Assembly (NCBI GenBank): GCA_041654355.1
Contig: JBAZDQ010000006.1
Coordinates: 11,581-75,580, forward strand
Source of the DNA: DMER64 sp041654355
Lineage (GTDB): Bacteria; Bacteroidota; Bacteroidia; Bacteroidales; UBA932
Direction of reading: 5' to 3'
DNA length: 64,000 nt
Every line of letters begins with the position of its first letter. Position 1 is the first letter of the stretch. The notes beneath the pieces are model-generated. The model had not been told where the DNA came from, searched no databases, and saw nothing but the letters and a program-made list of their open reading frames with translations. The translations under genes were made by a program, and so were the position numbers. Below, piece by piece: positions 35,032 to 44,038 of the stretch.

Positions 35032-35864
35032 GAGTTATACCTTAAACACTTGTATTCCGGGAGCAATGGATTATCCGTGACCACAAGAAGCGGAGGTAAC
35101 TGATGTCCTTTGAAAGAGGTTTGTTTAATTTTTGTGGCAACCCACGCTGCTTTTCCTGTTCCTCCTCCACCCAGAGCGGTATCATCGGCAGACCTGCCCT
35201 CTTCAATAAGTCCGTAAAGAATGGGGTCCAGTTCTTCGTATTCGGGCATGCAGTCACTGTCTTTCTGGTCTATGTGCAACTCGGCAGAGGGCTCTTTTTT
35301 TATGGTGTGGGCCGGTATGCGTTCTCCGTTCCTGTTCAGGTATGCCGCCAGATCGTAGACATCCGTTTTGTATATATCACCAATGACCATCAGGGCTCCA
35401 ACCAGATCTCCGTACAATGTTCCGTAACCCATGGCCAGTTCGCTTTTATTGCTTGTGTTGAGGACCAGATGACCCTTTTTATTGGAATAGGCCATCAGGA
35501 GGACAGCCCTGATCCGTGCCTGAATATTTTCTTCAGTGACATCGTGCGGAGCGTGTTCAAAGACCGGAGCCAGCTCACGTACAAACTTGTGAAATATGGG
35601 GTCAATAGGTATTATGTTATAAGCAATCTCGTTGAGGGTGCATAATTTCAGTGCATCTGTAAGGGAATGAACTGTAGAATAGGGCCCGGGCATCATCAGT
35701 CCGTGAACGTTCTCTTTGCCCAGGGCGTCCTGTGCCAGGCAAGCCACAACGGCAGAGTCAATCCCCCCCGATATGCCAACTACGGCACGTTCTTTACCGG
35801 CTTCACTAAAAAATTGCCTGATGCCGTGGGTCAGTGTCCTGTAGATCTCTTCTGACGTTTTCAT
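35028..35864 (-). CDS. nadE: NAD synthetase, ammonia-dependent type
   Basis: Final step of NAD+ synthesis. The 278-residue protein has the PP-loop SGGIDSAVVACLAQD near residue 33, then LNTSNKSELAMGYGTLYGD and the KEPSAEL segment of the family. No glutaminase domain is present, so ammonia is the presumed nitrogen donor. It overlaps prs by one base and the small membrane protein gene by four, placing PRPP and NAD synthesis in one unit. Confidence 0.94.
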   Translation of the reverse strand: MKTSEEIYRTLTHGIRQFFSEAGKERAVVGISGGIDSAVVACLAQDALGKENVHGLMMPGPYSTVHSLTDALKLCTLNEIAYNIIPIDPIFHKFVRELAPVFEHAPHDVTEENIQARIRAVLLMAYSNKKGHLVLNTSNKSELAMGYGTLYGDLVGALMVIGDIYKTDVYDLAAYLNRNGERIPAHTIKKEPSAELHIDQKDSDCMPEYEELDPILYGLIEEGRSADDTALGGGGTGKAAWVATKIKQTSFKGHQLPPLLVVTDNPLLPEYKCLRYNS

Positions 35865-36814
35865 TATAGAGTGAATTTACTGCTGATAGACTGGTAATTG
35901 TATACCTTGTTGATAATATCTGCAAATTCACGTGCTATGGATAACACTTTGATTTTGCCCTTGTCTACGTTAGGATCCGAACATAAGGGAATGGTATCGG
36001 TAACTATCACCTCTTCCAGGGACGAATTGGCTATTGTATTGTATGCCAGTCCGGACAAAACAGGATGGGTGGCCATAGCCCTTACGCTGCGGGCACCTTT
36101 TGACATCATCATTTCCGAAGCCCGTGCGATCGTTCCGGCTGTATCTATCATATCGTCCAGGATGATGATATTCCTGTCCTTCACATCTCCTATGGCAGTC
36201 ATGCTTCCCACAACGTTCGCTTTTTCCCGGGATTTATGACAAATGATCAGCGGACATTCCAGTTTCCGGGAATAGGCATTGGCTCTTTTGGCACCCCCCA
36301 TATCGGGAGCTGCCACCGACAGATTTTCCAGATTCAGGTTTTTAATGTAAGGAACAAAAACGGAACTTGAATACACGTGATCAACAGGAAAATCAAAGAA
36401 TCCCTGGATCTGGTCCGCATGCAGGTCCATAGTCATAACCCTGTCGCAGCCTGCAGCTTCCAGCAGGTTAGCAACCATCTTGGCCCCGATCGAGACCCTT
36501 GGTCTGTCTTTACGGTCCTGCCTTGCCCAGCCGAAATATGGGATTACTGCAATCACTTTGTAAGCCGAGGCTCTTTTTGCTGCATCGATGGTCAGCAGAA
36601 GTTCAAAGAGGTTATCAACCGGGGGGAAAGTGGATTGAATGATAAAAATGGTGGAACCTCTGACGCTTTCGTCAAAAGCCGGTTGAAATTCTCCGTCGCT
36701 GAACACAGTGACCGATGACAGCCCCAGGGGCATACTCAGGTGAGAAGCAATACGTTCGGCAAGATATCGGGATCCGCGACAGGAGAATATTTTAAATAAA
36801 TGCAGATGATCCAT
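35864..36814 (-). CDS. prs: Ribose-phosphate pyrophosphokinase
   Basis: Makes PRPP from ribose 5-phosphate and ATP; 316 residues. Landmarks: FSDGEFQPAFDESVRG, the ATP loop YFGWARQDRKDRPRV, MDLHADQIQGFFDFPVDH and the PRPP loop IILDDMIDTAGTI. It has its own -7 box in the gap after engB and overlaps nadE by one base. Confidence 0.96.
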   Translation of the reverse strand: MDHLHLFKIFSCRGSRYLAERIASHLSMPLGLSSVTVFSDGEFQPAFDESVRGSTIFIIQSTFPPVDNLFELLLTIDAAKRASAYKVIAVIPYFGWARQDRKDRPRVSIGAKMVANLLEAAGCDRVMTMDLHADQIQGFFDFPVDHVYSSSVFVPYIKNLNLENLSVAAPDMGGAKRANAYSRKLECPLIICHKSREKANVVGSMTAIGDVKDRNIIILDDMIDTAGTIARASEMMMSKGARSVRAMATHPVLSGLAYNTIANSSLEEVIVTDTIPLCSDPNVDKGKIKVLSIAREFADIINKVYNYQSISSKFTL

Positions 36815-36835
36815 TGTCCCTTAGGTTAGATGGGG

Positions 36836-36843
36836 CAAAGATA
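36836..36843 (-). promoter_or_regulatory. Candidate -7 box for prs
   Basis: The minus strand reads TATCTTTG, matching TAnnTTTG, 21 bases before the prs ATG in the 45-base gap after engB. A -33 TTTG at the right distance was not seen. Confidence 0.4.
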
Positions 36844-36859
36844 ATAAGAAAATGGACAA

Positions 36860-37459
36860 TCACCTGTTTTCCTCAAGTACAGATTCCATATATTCCAGAA
36901 GTTCTTTTCTGCCGGAAGCTGTTTTTGAAGATACGGCAAATAACGGGGGAAGGGGTTCCCAGTAAATGGAAAGCGCTTCTATAAAACTGTTGGTTTGTTT
37001 TTGCAGAGCTGTTTTGGACAGTTTGTCCGCTTTGGTAAGTACCAAAGCAAAAGGAATTTGCCAGGATCCCAGTTTCATAAGAAAATCCAGATCTATTTTC
37101 TGTAACGGATGCCTGCAATCCAACAATACAAACAATAGGACCATTTGTGGTGTACGGTTTATGTAATTTTGGATCATGACTTCCAGACGAGCCCTGATAG
37201 TTTTGGAAATTTTGGCGAATCCGTATCCGGGAAGATCGGTTATGATCCATTGTCCGTTAATAAGAAATTTGTTGATGCATTGTGTTTTGCCCGGTGTGGA
37301 GGACGTATGTGCCAGTCCTTTTGTCCTGCACAGCATATTTATAAGGGAAGATTTTCCCACGTTGGACCTTCCAATAAAAGCAAACTCAACCGGTGCGTTT
37401 CCCTCAGGTCCTTCTGTTTTTGTGAAACTTCCCTGGAAAATGGCGTGATTTATTTCCAT
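36860..37459 (-). CDS. engB: Ribosome-assembly GTPase EngB (YsxC/YihA)
   Basis: A 199-residue TRAFAC GTPase. Motifs are GRSNVGKSSLINML (G1), TPGKTQCINKFLINGQW (switch I region), DLPGYGFAKIS (G3) and TKADKL (G4). The start at MEINHAIF matches family N-termini; a longer reading would run into xseA on the other strand. Upstream gene of prs; divergent from xseA. Confidence 0.96.
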   Translation of the reverse strand: MEINHAIFQGSFTKTEGPEGNAPVEFAFIGRSNVGKSSLINMLCRTKGLAHTSSTPGKTQCINKFLINGQWIITDLPGYGFAKISKTIRARLEVMIQNYINRTPQMVLLFVLLDCRHPLQKIDLDFLMKLGSWQIPFALVLTKADKLSKTALQKQTNSFIEALSIYWEPLPPLFAVSSKTASGRKELLEYMESVLEENR

Positions 37460-37493
37460 GAGGCTAAGGTAACGTTTTTCTGAGATTTTAACG

Positions 37494-37501
37494 TAAATTT
37501 G
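37494..37501 (+). promoter_or_regulatory. Candidate -7 box for xseA and the long downstream operon
   Basis: TAAATTTG matches TAnnTTTG and ends four bases before the xseA ATG, suggesting a leaderless transcript. No clean -33 TTTG lies about 20 bases upstream. Confidence 0.4.
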
Positions 37502-37505
37502 TAAC

Positions 37506-38672
37506 ATGGAGAGGCTGGATCTGATAGATTTACAAAAGCGACTGGAATGTGCTGTTAATGAAGCTTTTAAAGAACCTTGCTGGGTGCGTGCAGAAATTAG
37601 CCGGATGGATGTACGCAACGGTCATTGCCATTTGGAACTGGTGCAGAAAGAACCCCAAACTGACAAACTGCTGGCTAAAGCCCAGGCTGTCATCTGGGCA
37701 GGTGTCTTTTCCATGCTGAGCCCCTTTTTCAGAACTACTGCCGGCATGGAACTTCGTGCCGGGTTACAAGTGCTGTTGTGCGTGGAGCCCCGGTTTCACG
37801 CGCTCTATGGACTCAGCCTGGTAGTGAGTGATATAGATCCTTCATACACACTGGGAGGGTTGGAGCTGGAAAGAAGAAAAACCCTGGAACGATTGGAACG
37901 AGAAGGGATCCTGAACATGAACAGAGAATTGCCCTTTCCCCGAATACCCCTGCGTCTGGCGGTAATTTCTTCCCCGACAGCTGCCGGATACCAGGACTTT
38001 ACCAATCACCTTGGGGCTTCTTGCTTTGGTTTCCTGATAAAATTGTATCCGGCACTTATGCAGGGAAGCGATGCCCCGGACAGCATCATTAAAGCCATGG
38101 AACAGGTAGCAAATACCGCAATTCCTTTTGATCTGCTCATAATGATACGCGGAGGAGGTGCCGTTGCAGACCTGCATTGTTACGATAATTACGACCTGGC
38201 TGCACACATAGCCCAGTTTCCTCTGCCGGTAATAACCGGTATAGGTCACCAGAGGGATACACACATAGCCGACAGGGTGGCAGCCATGTCGCTGAAAACA
38301 CCTACAGCCGTGGCTGATTTTCTGGCAGGTTTGCTGGAACAGGAAGAAGATAGTCTGATTCAATTGTCCCATAGGCTGGAACGCGCTGTATACAACCGGA
38401 TCAGCCGGGAAAATCAAGATTTGGGGCATATGCTGAAAGACATAAAAGGTGCCGTCAGGTGGCTTGTTCAGCAACACGCCCATACACTGGATATCCTGGA
38501 ACAGCGCATCCGCAAGAACAATCCGCTCACATTGCTTGAGAAAGGTTATTCCCTGACATTGTGTGAGGGTAAAACCATAAGGGACGCTGCCATGCTGAAA
38601 CCCGGAGACAAAGTGCATACCGTAGTCAGAAAAGGAGCTTTTGATGCAATGGTGGAAAACGTTGAACTATAA
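37506..38672 (+). CDS. xseA: Exonuclease VII large subunit
   Basis: Single-strand exonuclease catalytic subunit of 388 residues. An N-terminal OB-fold (CWVRAEISRMDVRNGHCHLEL) precedes the catalytic part (LPFPRIPLRLAVISSPTAAGYQDF, MIRGGGAVADLHCYDNYDLA, VITGIGHQRDTHIADRVA). It begins a run of touching genes that continues to 51955. xseB follows after six bases. Confidence 0.96.
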   Translation: MERLDLIDLQKRLECAVNEAFKEPCWVRAEISRMDVRNGHCHLELVQKEPQTDKLLAKAQAVIWAGVFSMLSPFFRTTAGMELRAGLQVLLCVEPRFHALYGLSLVVSDIDPSYTLGGLELERRKTLERLEREGILNMNRELPFPRIPLRLAVISSPTAAGYQDFTNHLGASCFGFLIKLYPALMQGSDAPDSIIKAMEQVANTAIPFDLLIMIRGGGAVADLHCYDNYDLAAHIAQFPLPVITGIGHQRDTHIADRVAAMSLKTPTAVADFLAGLLEQEEDSLIQLSHRLERAVYNRISRENQDLGHMLKDIKGAVRWLVQQHAHTLDILEQRIRKNNPLTLLEKGYSLTLCEGKTIRDAAMLKPGDKVHTVVRKGAFDAMVENVEL

Positions 38673-38678
38673 TTCTAT

Positions 38679-38885
38679 ATGAAAAAGAAAACAGAGCTGA
38701 ATTACGAACAGGCAAGGGAAGAACTGGATACGCTGGTAGCATCGCTGGAGCAACCCGATGCTGATCTGGGTGTGATCTCGACAAAAGTAAAAAGGGCCCT
38801 GGAACTGGTTGCCTTTTGCAAGAATTATTTACATCAGGTTCAGGAAGATGCTGAAAAAACGCTCGATTCCTATGAAAAGGAATAA
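38679..38885 (+). CDS. xseB: Exonuclease VII small subunit
   Basis: A 68-residue helical protein: LNYEQAREELDTLVASLEQPDADL and KVKRALELVAFCKNYL match the XseB hairpin. Several XseB protomers bind one XseA. It overlaps the next gene by 14 bases. Confidence 0.93.
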   Translation: MKKKTELNYEQAREELDTLVASLEQPDADLGVISTKVKRALELVAFCKNYLHQVQEDAEKTLDSYEKE

Positions 38886-40101
38886 CATACGTTTGCTGGT
38901 CCCGGCATCAATACTGCTGCTTATAACAGCCCTTCAACCGGTGGCGGGTCAAACACGTCTAAAACTATCGAAAACCGACACACTTTCCCATCCGATCATA
39001 AACTTACTCAAAGAATCTGCTTCCCAGGTGTTTCATGATCCTTTACCTCCGCGTTTTGTGATGATTGACAGTACCGGGAATTATTTATTTGGAATGGGAG
39101 GGTATGTTTCCTGTTACGCTTATTACGACGGTACCGGCTTCCTTTCCAGGGATATGATCACCGCTTTGATCCCCATTGACCATTCTTCCTTGCGAAGTGG
39201 GCGTTTCAGCCTGGATGCCAGTAATTCCCGGATTTTCTTTCAGCTGATTGGAGATACTCGTTTGGGGAAAGTTCAGGCTTATATTGAAGGAGGTTTTTCA
39301 GCCCAGGGAAATACTTTTTCTATGAAACATGCCTACTTGTCCGTAAAACATTTTTTGATAGGACAGACCTGGAGCAATATCATGGATCTGAAAGCTTCCC
39401 CGGCTACTGTCGACGGAGAAGGCCCATCCGGACTGAACGGTCTTCGACAGCCACAAATAAGGTATGGTTGGATGTGGACCAACGGGTTCAGGTTTTTTGC
39501 ATCCCTTGAGGATCCGGAAATTACCATGCTGGATGTACCTGAAAATATGGTTTTGGATGATGTGCAAATCATGGGACAACGTTTTCCCGATCTGATACTT
39601 TCAGCGGGTTATGACAGGCCTAAATGGCATATGCAATTGGCCGGAGTTCTACGTTTCATGGAGAATCAAAGGGGGTACGGACTTGCCCTGTCAGGCCATA
39701 TTGACCTTACCCGCAGTGATGTTCTTATGTTCCAGGCAACCGGGGGAGCCGGTATAGGGCATTATATCCAGGACCTGGGCGGTCTGGGATACGATGTTTA
39801 TATTAATAGTCAGGGCAATTTTGATAAAATTCGCGCCTTAGGGTATTATGCTGCCTGGGAACACCACTGGAATGAAAAATGTTTTACAGGACTGGTCTAT
39901 TCGGCTGTTCATGTAGACCCTTATGAAAATGCACCGGATTATTTTTACCGGAAGACCAATTATGCTGCCATAAATACTTTCTGGACGGTTTACCAGTACG
40001 GGATGCTGGGAATTGAAGCCATATACGGTGACCGGAAAGATCATGATGGCAGGAAAGGATGCACATGGCGACTGAATTGTATGTTACGTTATAATTTTTG
40101 A
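38872..40101 (+). CDS. DcaP-like outer-membrane porin
   Basis: A 409-residue exported protein (signal peptide to about residue 28, ending VAGQ). Residues from about 70 resemble DcaP-type trimeric porins: LFGMGGYVSCYAYYDG, SRIFFQLIGDTRLGKVQAYIEGG, LIGQTWSNIMDLKASPATVDG and RQPQIRYGW. It ends in MLRYNF, with the C-terminal Phe of outer-membrane barrels. An earlier in-frame ATG would overlap xseB by 77 bases, so the start at MKRNNIRLL is preferred. The four-base overlap with glgB couples it to the glycogen genes; its substrate could be a sugar or dicarboxylate, not determinable here. Confidence 0.78.
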   Translation: MKRNNIRLLVPASILLLITALQPVAGQTRLKLSKTDTLSHPIINLLKESASQVFHDPLPPRFVMIDSTGNYLFGMGGYVSCYAYYDGTGFLSRDMITALIPIDHSSLRSGRFSLDASNSRIFFQLIGDTRLGKVQAYIEGGFSAQGNTFSMKHAYLSVKHFLIGQTWSNIMDLKASPATVDGEGPSGLNGLRQPQIRYGWMWTNGFRFFASLEDPEITMLDVPENMVLDDVQIMGQRFPDLILSAGYDRPKWHMQLAGVLRFMENQRGYGLALSGHIDLTRSDVLMFQATGGAGIGHYIQDLGGLGYDVYINSQGNFDKIRALGYYAAWEHHWNEKCFTGLVYSAVHVDPYENAPDYFYRKTNYAAINTFWTVYQYGMLGIEAIYGDRKDHDGRKGCTWRLNCMLRYNF

Positions 40102-42086
40102 TGATGGAAAATCTGGAAATATGGGAACAGGACACGTACCTGAAACCTTTTAAACCTGTTATTTGGCGCCGGCATCAAATGCGTCTGCAAAAAGCCCTGG
40201 AGTTACAAGGCTCACAGGAGCGGTTCTGCGATATTTTTAACAATCACCTCTATTACGGGCTTCACAAAACACGCGGCAAATGGATTTGCCGGGAATGGGC
40301 TCCCAACGCCGGGGCAATATACCTGGTAGGAGAATGTAACGGGTGGAAAAAGGATCCGGCTTATGCCTTCAGACCGGTTGGCATGGGAAACTGGGAACTT
40401 GAACTGCCAAAGGAAATGTTGCAACATGGTCAATTGTATAAATGGCTCATTGAATGGCCCGGCGGGTCGGGAGAAAGACTCCCGGCTTATACCCGTCGGT
40501 GTGTCCAGGATCCTGAAACCAAGATCTTCAGTGCCCAGGTATGGTATCCCTCCGTTCCTTATAAATGGAAACATGAAAATCCGCCCCGGGTAAATAATCC
40601 CCTTATATACGAGGCCCACATTGGCATGAGTGGTGAAGAACCCTCGGTTGCGGACTTTGACTGGTTCCGGAAAAAAGTCTTGCCACGTATTGCAAGGCTG
40701 GGATACAACACCCTGCAGCTTATGGCCATTCAGGAACATCCCTATTACGGCTCTTTCGGATACCAGGTTTCCAACTTTTTTGCGGTCAGTTCCCGGTTTG
40801 GCACCCCGGAGGGTTTAAAAAAACTAATAGACGAAGCTCACGCCTTGGGCATTGCTGTCATACTGGACCTTGTACATTCGCATGCCGTTAAAAATGAAGT
40901 TGAAGGGCTCAGCCGGTTTGACGGTACATACGATCTGTACTTTCATGCCGGTCCGCGCGGAGAACACACGTTGTGGTCTTCCCGCTGTTTTGATTACGGA
41001 AAAGGAGCAGTCATGCATTTTCTGCTTTCAAATGTAAAATACTGGCTGAAAGAATACCACCTGGACGGGTTCCGCTTTGACGGCGTTACCTCAATGATGT
41101 ATTACGACCACGGTCTGGGAAGGGCTTTTACCGAATACGGACACTACTTTGACGGGAGCCAGGACGAAGATGCTATAACCTACCTGGGTCTGGCCAACAA
41201 GCTTATACACGACTGCAACCCCAATGCCATTACCGTAGCAGAAGATGTTAGCGGTATGCCTACCCTGGCTTATCCGTTCGAAAAAGGAGGCATCGGATTT
41301 GACTTTCGCATGAGCATGGGGGTTGCCGATAACTGGATCAAATGGATCAAGGAAGTCAAAGACGAAGACTGGCATGTTGGAGACATATTTTACGAACTGA
41401 CCAACAAACGCAGGGACGAACACACCATTTCCTATGCCGAATGTCACGACCAAGCTTTGGTAGGTGACAAAACTGTAATATTCAGGCTAATAGACAAGGA
41501 GATGTATACTTCTATGAGCAAAGACATTCAATCTCTGGTTGTAGACAGGGGAATGGCACTGCACAAGATTATCCGCCTGCTTTCCATGGCTACGGCTGGG
41601 GACGGATACCTCAATTTTATGGGTAACGAATTCGGACATCCGGAATGGATAGATTTTCCGAGGGAAGGTAACGGGTGGAGCTATCATTATGCCCGCAGGC
41701 AATGGTCTCTTGCCGACAACGGATCGTTACGCTATGGACAGCTTGAGCTTTTTGATCGTGATATGATCACCCTGGCCGGGGCACAAAATTTGTATAGTAA
41801 TCCCCCGCATCCTGTAGTTCAGGATATCGGATCACAGGTTCTGGCTTTTGAACGGGGAAGGTTGCTCTTTGTTTTTAATCTGAGTCCTGCAAAGTCTTAC
41901 AAGGATTACGGCATGGAAGTGGATCCCGGTTCATATCGCTGCATTCTGGATACCGATGATCCGTTATACGGCGGCTTTGGAAGGAACGACAAAGAAACGG
42001 TTCATTTTACACTTCCCCGGGGAGGTACCAATGACCTTTTGCTGTACCTGCCGGCACGCAGTGCAATGGTATTTAATAGAGAATAA
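40098..42086 (+). CDS. glgB: 1,4-alpha-glucan branching enzyme (GH13)
   Basis: Introduces alpha-1,6 branches in glycogen. The 662-residue protein has an N-terminal CBM48 region (GLHKTRGKWICREWAPNAGAIYLVGECNGW) and a GH13 barrel with ILDLVHSHAV, DGFRFDGVTSMMYYDHG (nucleophile Asp), TVAEDVSGMP (acid Glu) and SYAECHDQALVGDKT. It resembles the GH13_8 (eukaryote-like) branching enzymes rather than E. coli GlgB, as usual in Bacteroidota. It starts within the porin stop (ATGATGG). Confidence 0.95.
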   Translation: MMMENLEIWEQDTYLKPFKPVIWRRHQMRLQKALELQGSQERFCDIFNNHLYYGLHKTRGKWICREWAPNAGAIYLVGECNGWKKDPAYAFRPVGMGNWELELPKEMLQHGQLYKWLIEWPGGSGERLPAYTRRCVQDPETKIFSAQVWYPSVPYKWKHENPPRVNNPLIYEAHIGMSGEEPSVADFDWFRKKVLPRIARLGYNTLQLMAIQEHPYYGSFGYQVSNFFAVSSRFGTPEGLKKLIDEAHALGIAVILDLVHSHAVKNEVEGLSRFDGTYDLYFHAGPRGEHTLWSSRCFDYGKGAVMHFLLSNVKYWLKEYHLDGFRFDGVTSMMYYDHGLGRAFTEYGHYFDGSQDEDAITYLGLANKLIHDCNPNAITVAEDVSGMPTLAYPFEKGGIGFDFRMSMGVADNWIKWIKEVKDEDWHVGDIFYELTNKRRDEHTISYAECHDQALVGDKTVIFRLIDKEMYTSMSKDIQSLVVDRGMALHKIIRLLSMATAGDGYLNFMGNEFGHPEWIDFPREGNGWSYHYARRQWSLADNGSLRYGQLELFDRDMITLAGAQNLYSNPPHPVVQDIGSQVLAFERGRLLFVFNLSPAKSYKDYGMEVDPGSYRCILDTDDPLYGGFGRNDKETVHFTLPRGGTNDLLLYLPARSAMVFNRE

Positions 42087-42124
42087 ATTAGTATATTGCA
42101 AGCTTATGCAATAACAAAAAAACT

Positions 42125-44038
42125 ATGGCATATTTACAGTTCAACAAACACGAATTGGGAAATCTGGAATACTCCCTGCCCCGGGAGATTCTGGCAACAA
42201 ACCGCGCCGGAGGATACCTCAATACCACGCTGGTGGGATGTAATACCCGGAAATATCACGGATTGTTTGTCGTCCCCGTAGACGAACTGGGAGGCGGCAG
42301 TTATATTCTCTTGTCTACTCTGGATGAAACGCTCATTCAGCACAACCAGGCTTTTAACCTGGGCATTCACCGCTATCCCGGGATATACGAACCGCGCGGA
42401 CATAAGTACATTGTTGATTTTGAGATAGATAAAAGCATAATTCTGACTTACCGGATCGGGGGTATGATCTTTCGCAAAGAAATTGTTTTTCTGCATAACA
42501 AGGAACAATTGCTCATCCGGTATACTCTCCTGGATGCACATTCACCGACAACCTTAAGGCTAAAGCCTTTTTTGGCCTTTCGCAGTATCCACGAATTAAC
42601 ACATGCCAATCTGGCAGCAGATATCTTTCACACAAATGTGGAAAAAGGAGTGGGGTACCGTTTGTACGAAGGATTTCCCCGTCTGTATATGCAGTTGAAT
42701 GTCCAAAATGAATTTATAAGGTATCCAGACTGGTATAAAAACATTGAATACCTGCAGGAAAGTACCCGTGGTTATGAATATCACGAAGACCTTTTTGTTC
42801 CCGGGTATTTTGAATGTCCCATACGCAAAGGGCAAAGCATAGTATTTTCTGCTTCGCTTGTTCCGGCCAATCCTTCCCGGCTGAAAACCATATTTGCCAA
42901 CGAACTGGAAAAAAGGCCTTCCCGGGATTCCTTTAAAAATTGCCTGAAATTGTCTGCTTCTCAGTTCCTGATAAACAGAAACGGAAAAACCCAGGTGATA
43001 GCAGGCTATCCCTGGCTCGGCATATGCCCCCGGGACACAGCCATAGCCCTGCCGGGGCTGACACTTACCGCAGAAAGCGCGGATTACAGTATGTTTACAT
43101 CGGCTCTGGACACCCTGATAGCTGACAAAAACAACCTTTACTTGTCTGCCGATGCCCCTTTATGGGTGTTCTGGTCTTTACAGCAATACCTGCATGCTAC
43201 AGGCGACAAGCAGTCTCTGTGGCGTTTATACGGGACCTTTCTGAAAGAAGTGTTGCGAAACTATAAAAACGGTACACAAATAGTACAAATGCATCCCAAC
43301 GGATTGATCTGGGCAGAAAAAGAAGGGACCTCGCTTACCTGGATGAATGCCGAAATTGATGGCAAACCGGTGACACCCAGGGCAGGTTACGTCGTGGAAG
43401 TATCTGCCCTGTGGTACAATGCTGTTTGTTTCGCTTTGGAACTTGCACGGGACAACGGAGATAAGAAGTTTGAAAAAGAATTCAGGGACATACCCGAATT
43501 GATCAAAGAAAACTTTTTACCCACATTCTGGTGTGAATCACTTTCTCAGCTGGCAGACTACGTTGACCGGGAAGGCCAGAACAATTATACAAGGCCCAAC
43601 CAGTTGTTTGCCTGTTCCTTACCGTACACACCGCTGAATGACGAAAAAATAAATACCGTATTGGCGATTTGCTCCAAAGAGTTGCTTACAACTCGCGGTC
43701 TGAGGACATTGTCTCCCAAGAATCCATTATTTGAAGGTCATTACGAAGGTAACGCGCAAAAAAGGAATACCGCTTACCAGCAGGGATCCGTATTTCCGTG
43801 GTTGCTAGGGCATTACATAGATGCTCAATTCCGCATTCACGGAAAATCCTTTTCCTCATGTGCACAGGATATCATTCGTGTTTTTGAAGAAGACATTGCC
43901 GAGCATGGGGTGGGATCCATTGCCGAGTTGTACGACGGAAATCCGCCTCACCGCCCACACGGATGCATATCCAATGTCCGCAGTGTTTCCGAATTGTTGC
44001 GAATTATCAAACTCATAGAAAAACACAGAAAACTATGA
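42125..44038 (+). CDS. Glycogen debranching enzyme, amylo-alpha-1,6-glucosidase type
   Basis: A 637-residue GDE-family protein. The N-terminal part has LATNRAGGYLNTTLVGCNTRKYHGLFV; the C-terminal (alpha/alpha)6 barrel, GH133-like, carries AGYPWLGICPRDTAIALPG, TWMNAEIDGKPVTPRAG and a C-terminal GSIAELYDGNPPHRPHGCISN with likely catalytic acids. It removes branch points from glycogen or dextrins. The 38-base gap after glgB is the largest in the cluster; its stop overlaps the GT4 start (ATGA). Confidence 0.93.
   Translation: MAYLQFNKHELGNLEYSLPREILATNRAGGYLNTTLVGCNTRKYHGLFVVPVDELGGGSYILLSTLDETLIQHNQAFNLGIHRYPGIYEPRGHKYIVDFEIDKSIILTYRIGGMIFRKEIVFLHNKEQLLIRYTLLDAHSPTTLRLKPFLAFRSIHELTHANLAADIFHTNVEKGVGYRLYEGFPRLYMQLNVQNEFIRYPDWYKNIEYLQESTRGYEYHEDLFVPGYFECPIRKGQSIVFSASLVPANPSRLKTIFANELEKRPSRDSFKNCLKLSASQFLINRNGKTQVIAGYPWLGICPRDTAIALPGLTLTAESADYSMFTSALDTLIADKNNLYLSADAPLWVFWSLQQYLHATGDKQSLWRLYGTFLKEVLRNYKNGTQIVQMHPNGLIWAEKEGTSLTWMNAEIDGKPVTPRAGYVVEVSALWYNAVCFALELARDNGDKKFEKEFRDIPELIKENFLPTFWCESLSQLADYVDREGQNNYTRPNQLFACSLPYTPLNDEKINTVLAICSKELLTTRGLRTLSPKNPLFEGHYEGNAQKRNTAYQQGSVFPWLLGHYIDAQFRIHGKSFSSCAQDIIRVFEEDIAEHGVGSIAELYDGNPPHRPHGCISNVRSVSELLRIIKLIEKHRKL

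Noticed and set aside
42095..42112. Stem ATTGCA-N6-TGCAAT between glgB and the debranching-enzyme gene as a terminator
   Set aside because: Only six AT-rich base pairs and no T-tract after it on the coding strand.
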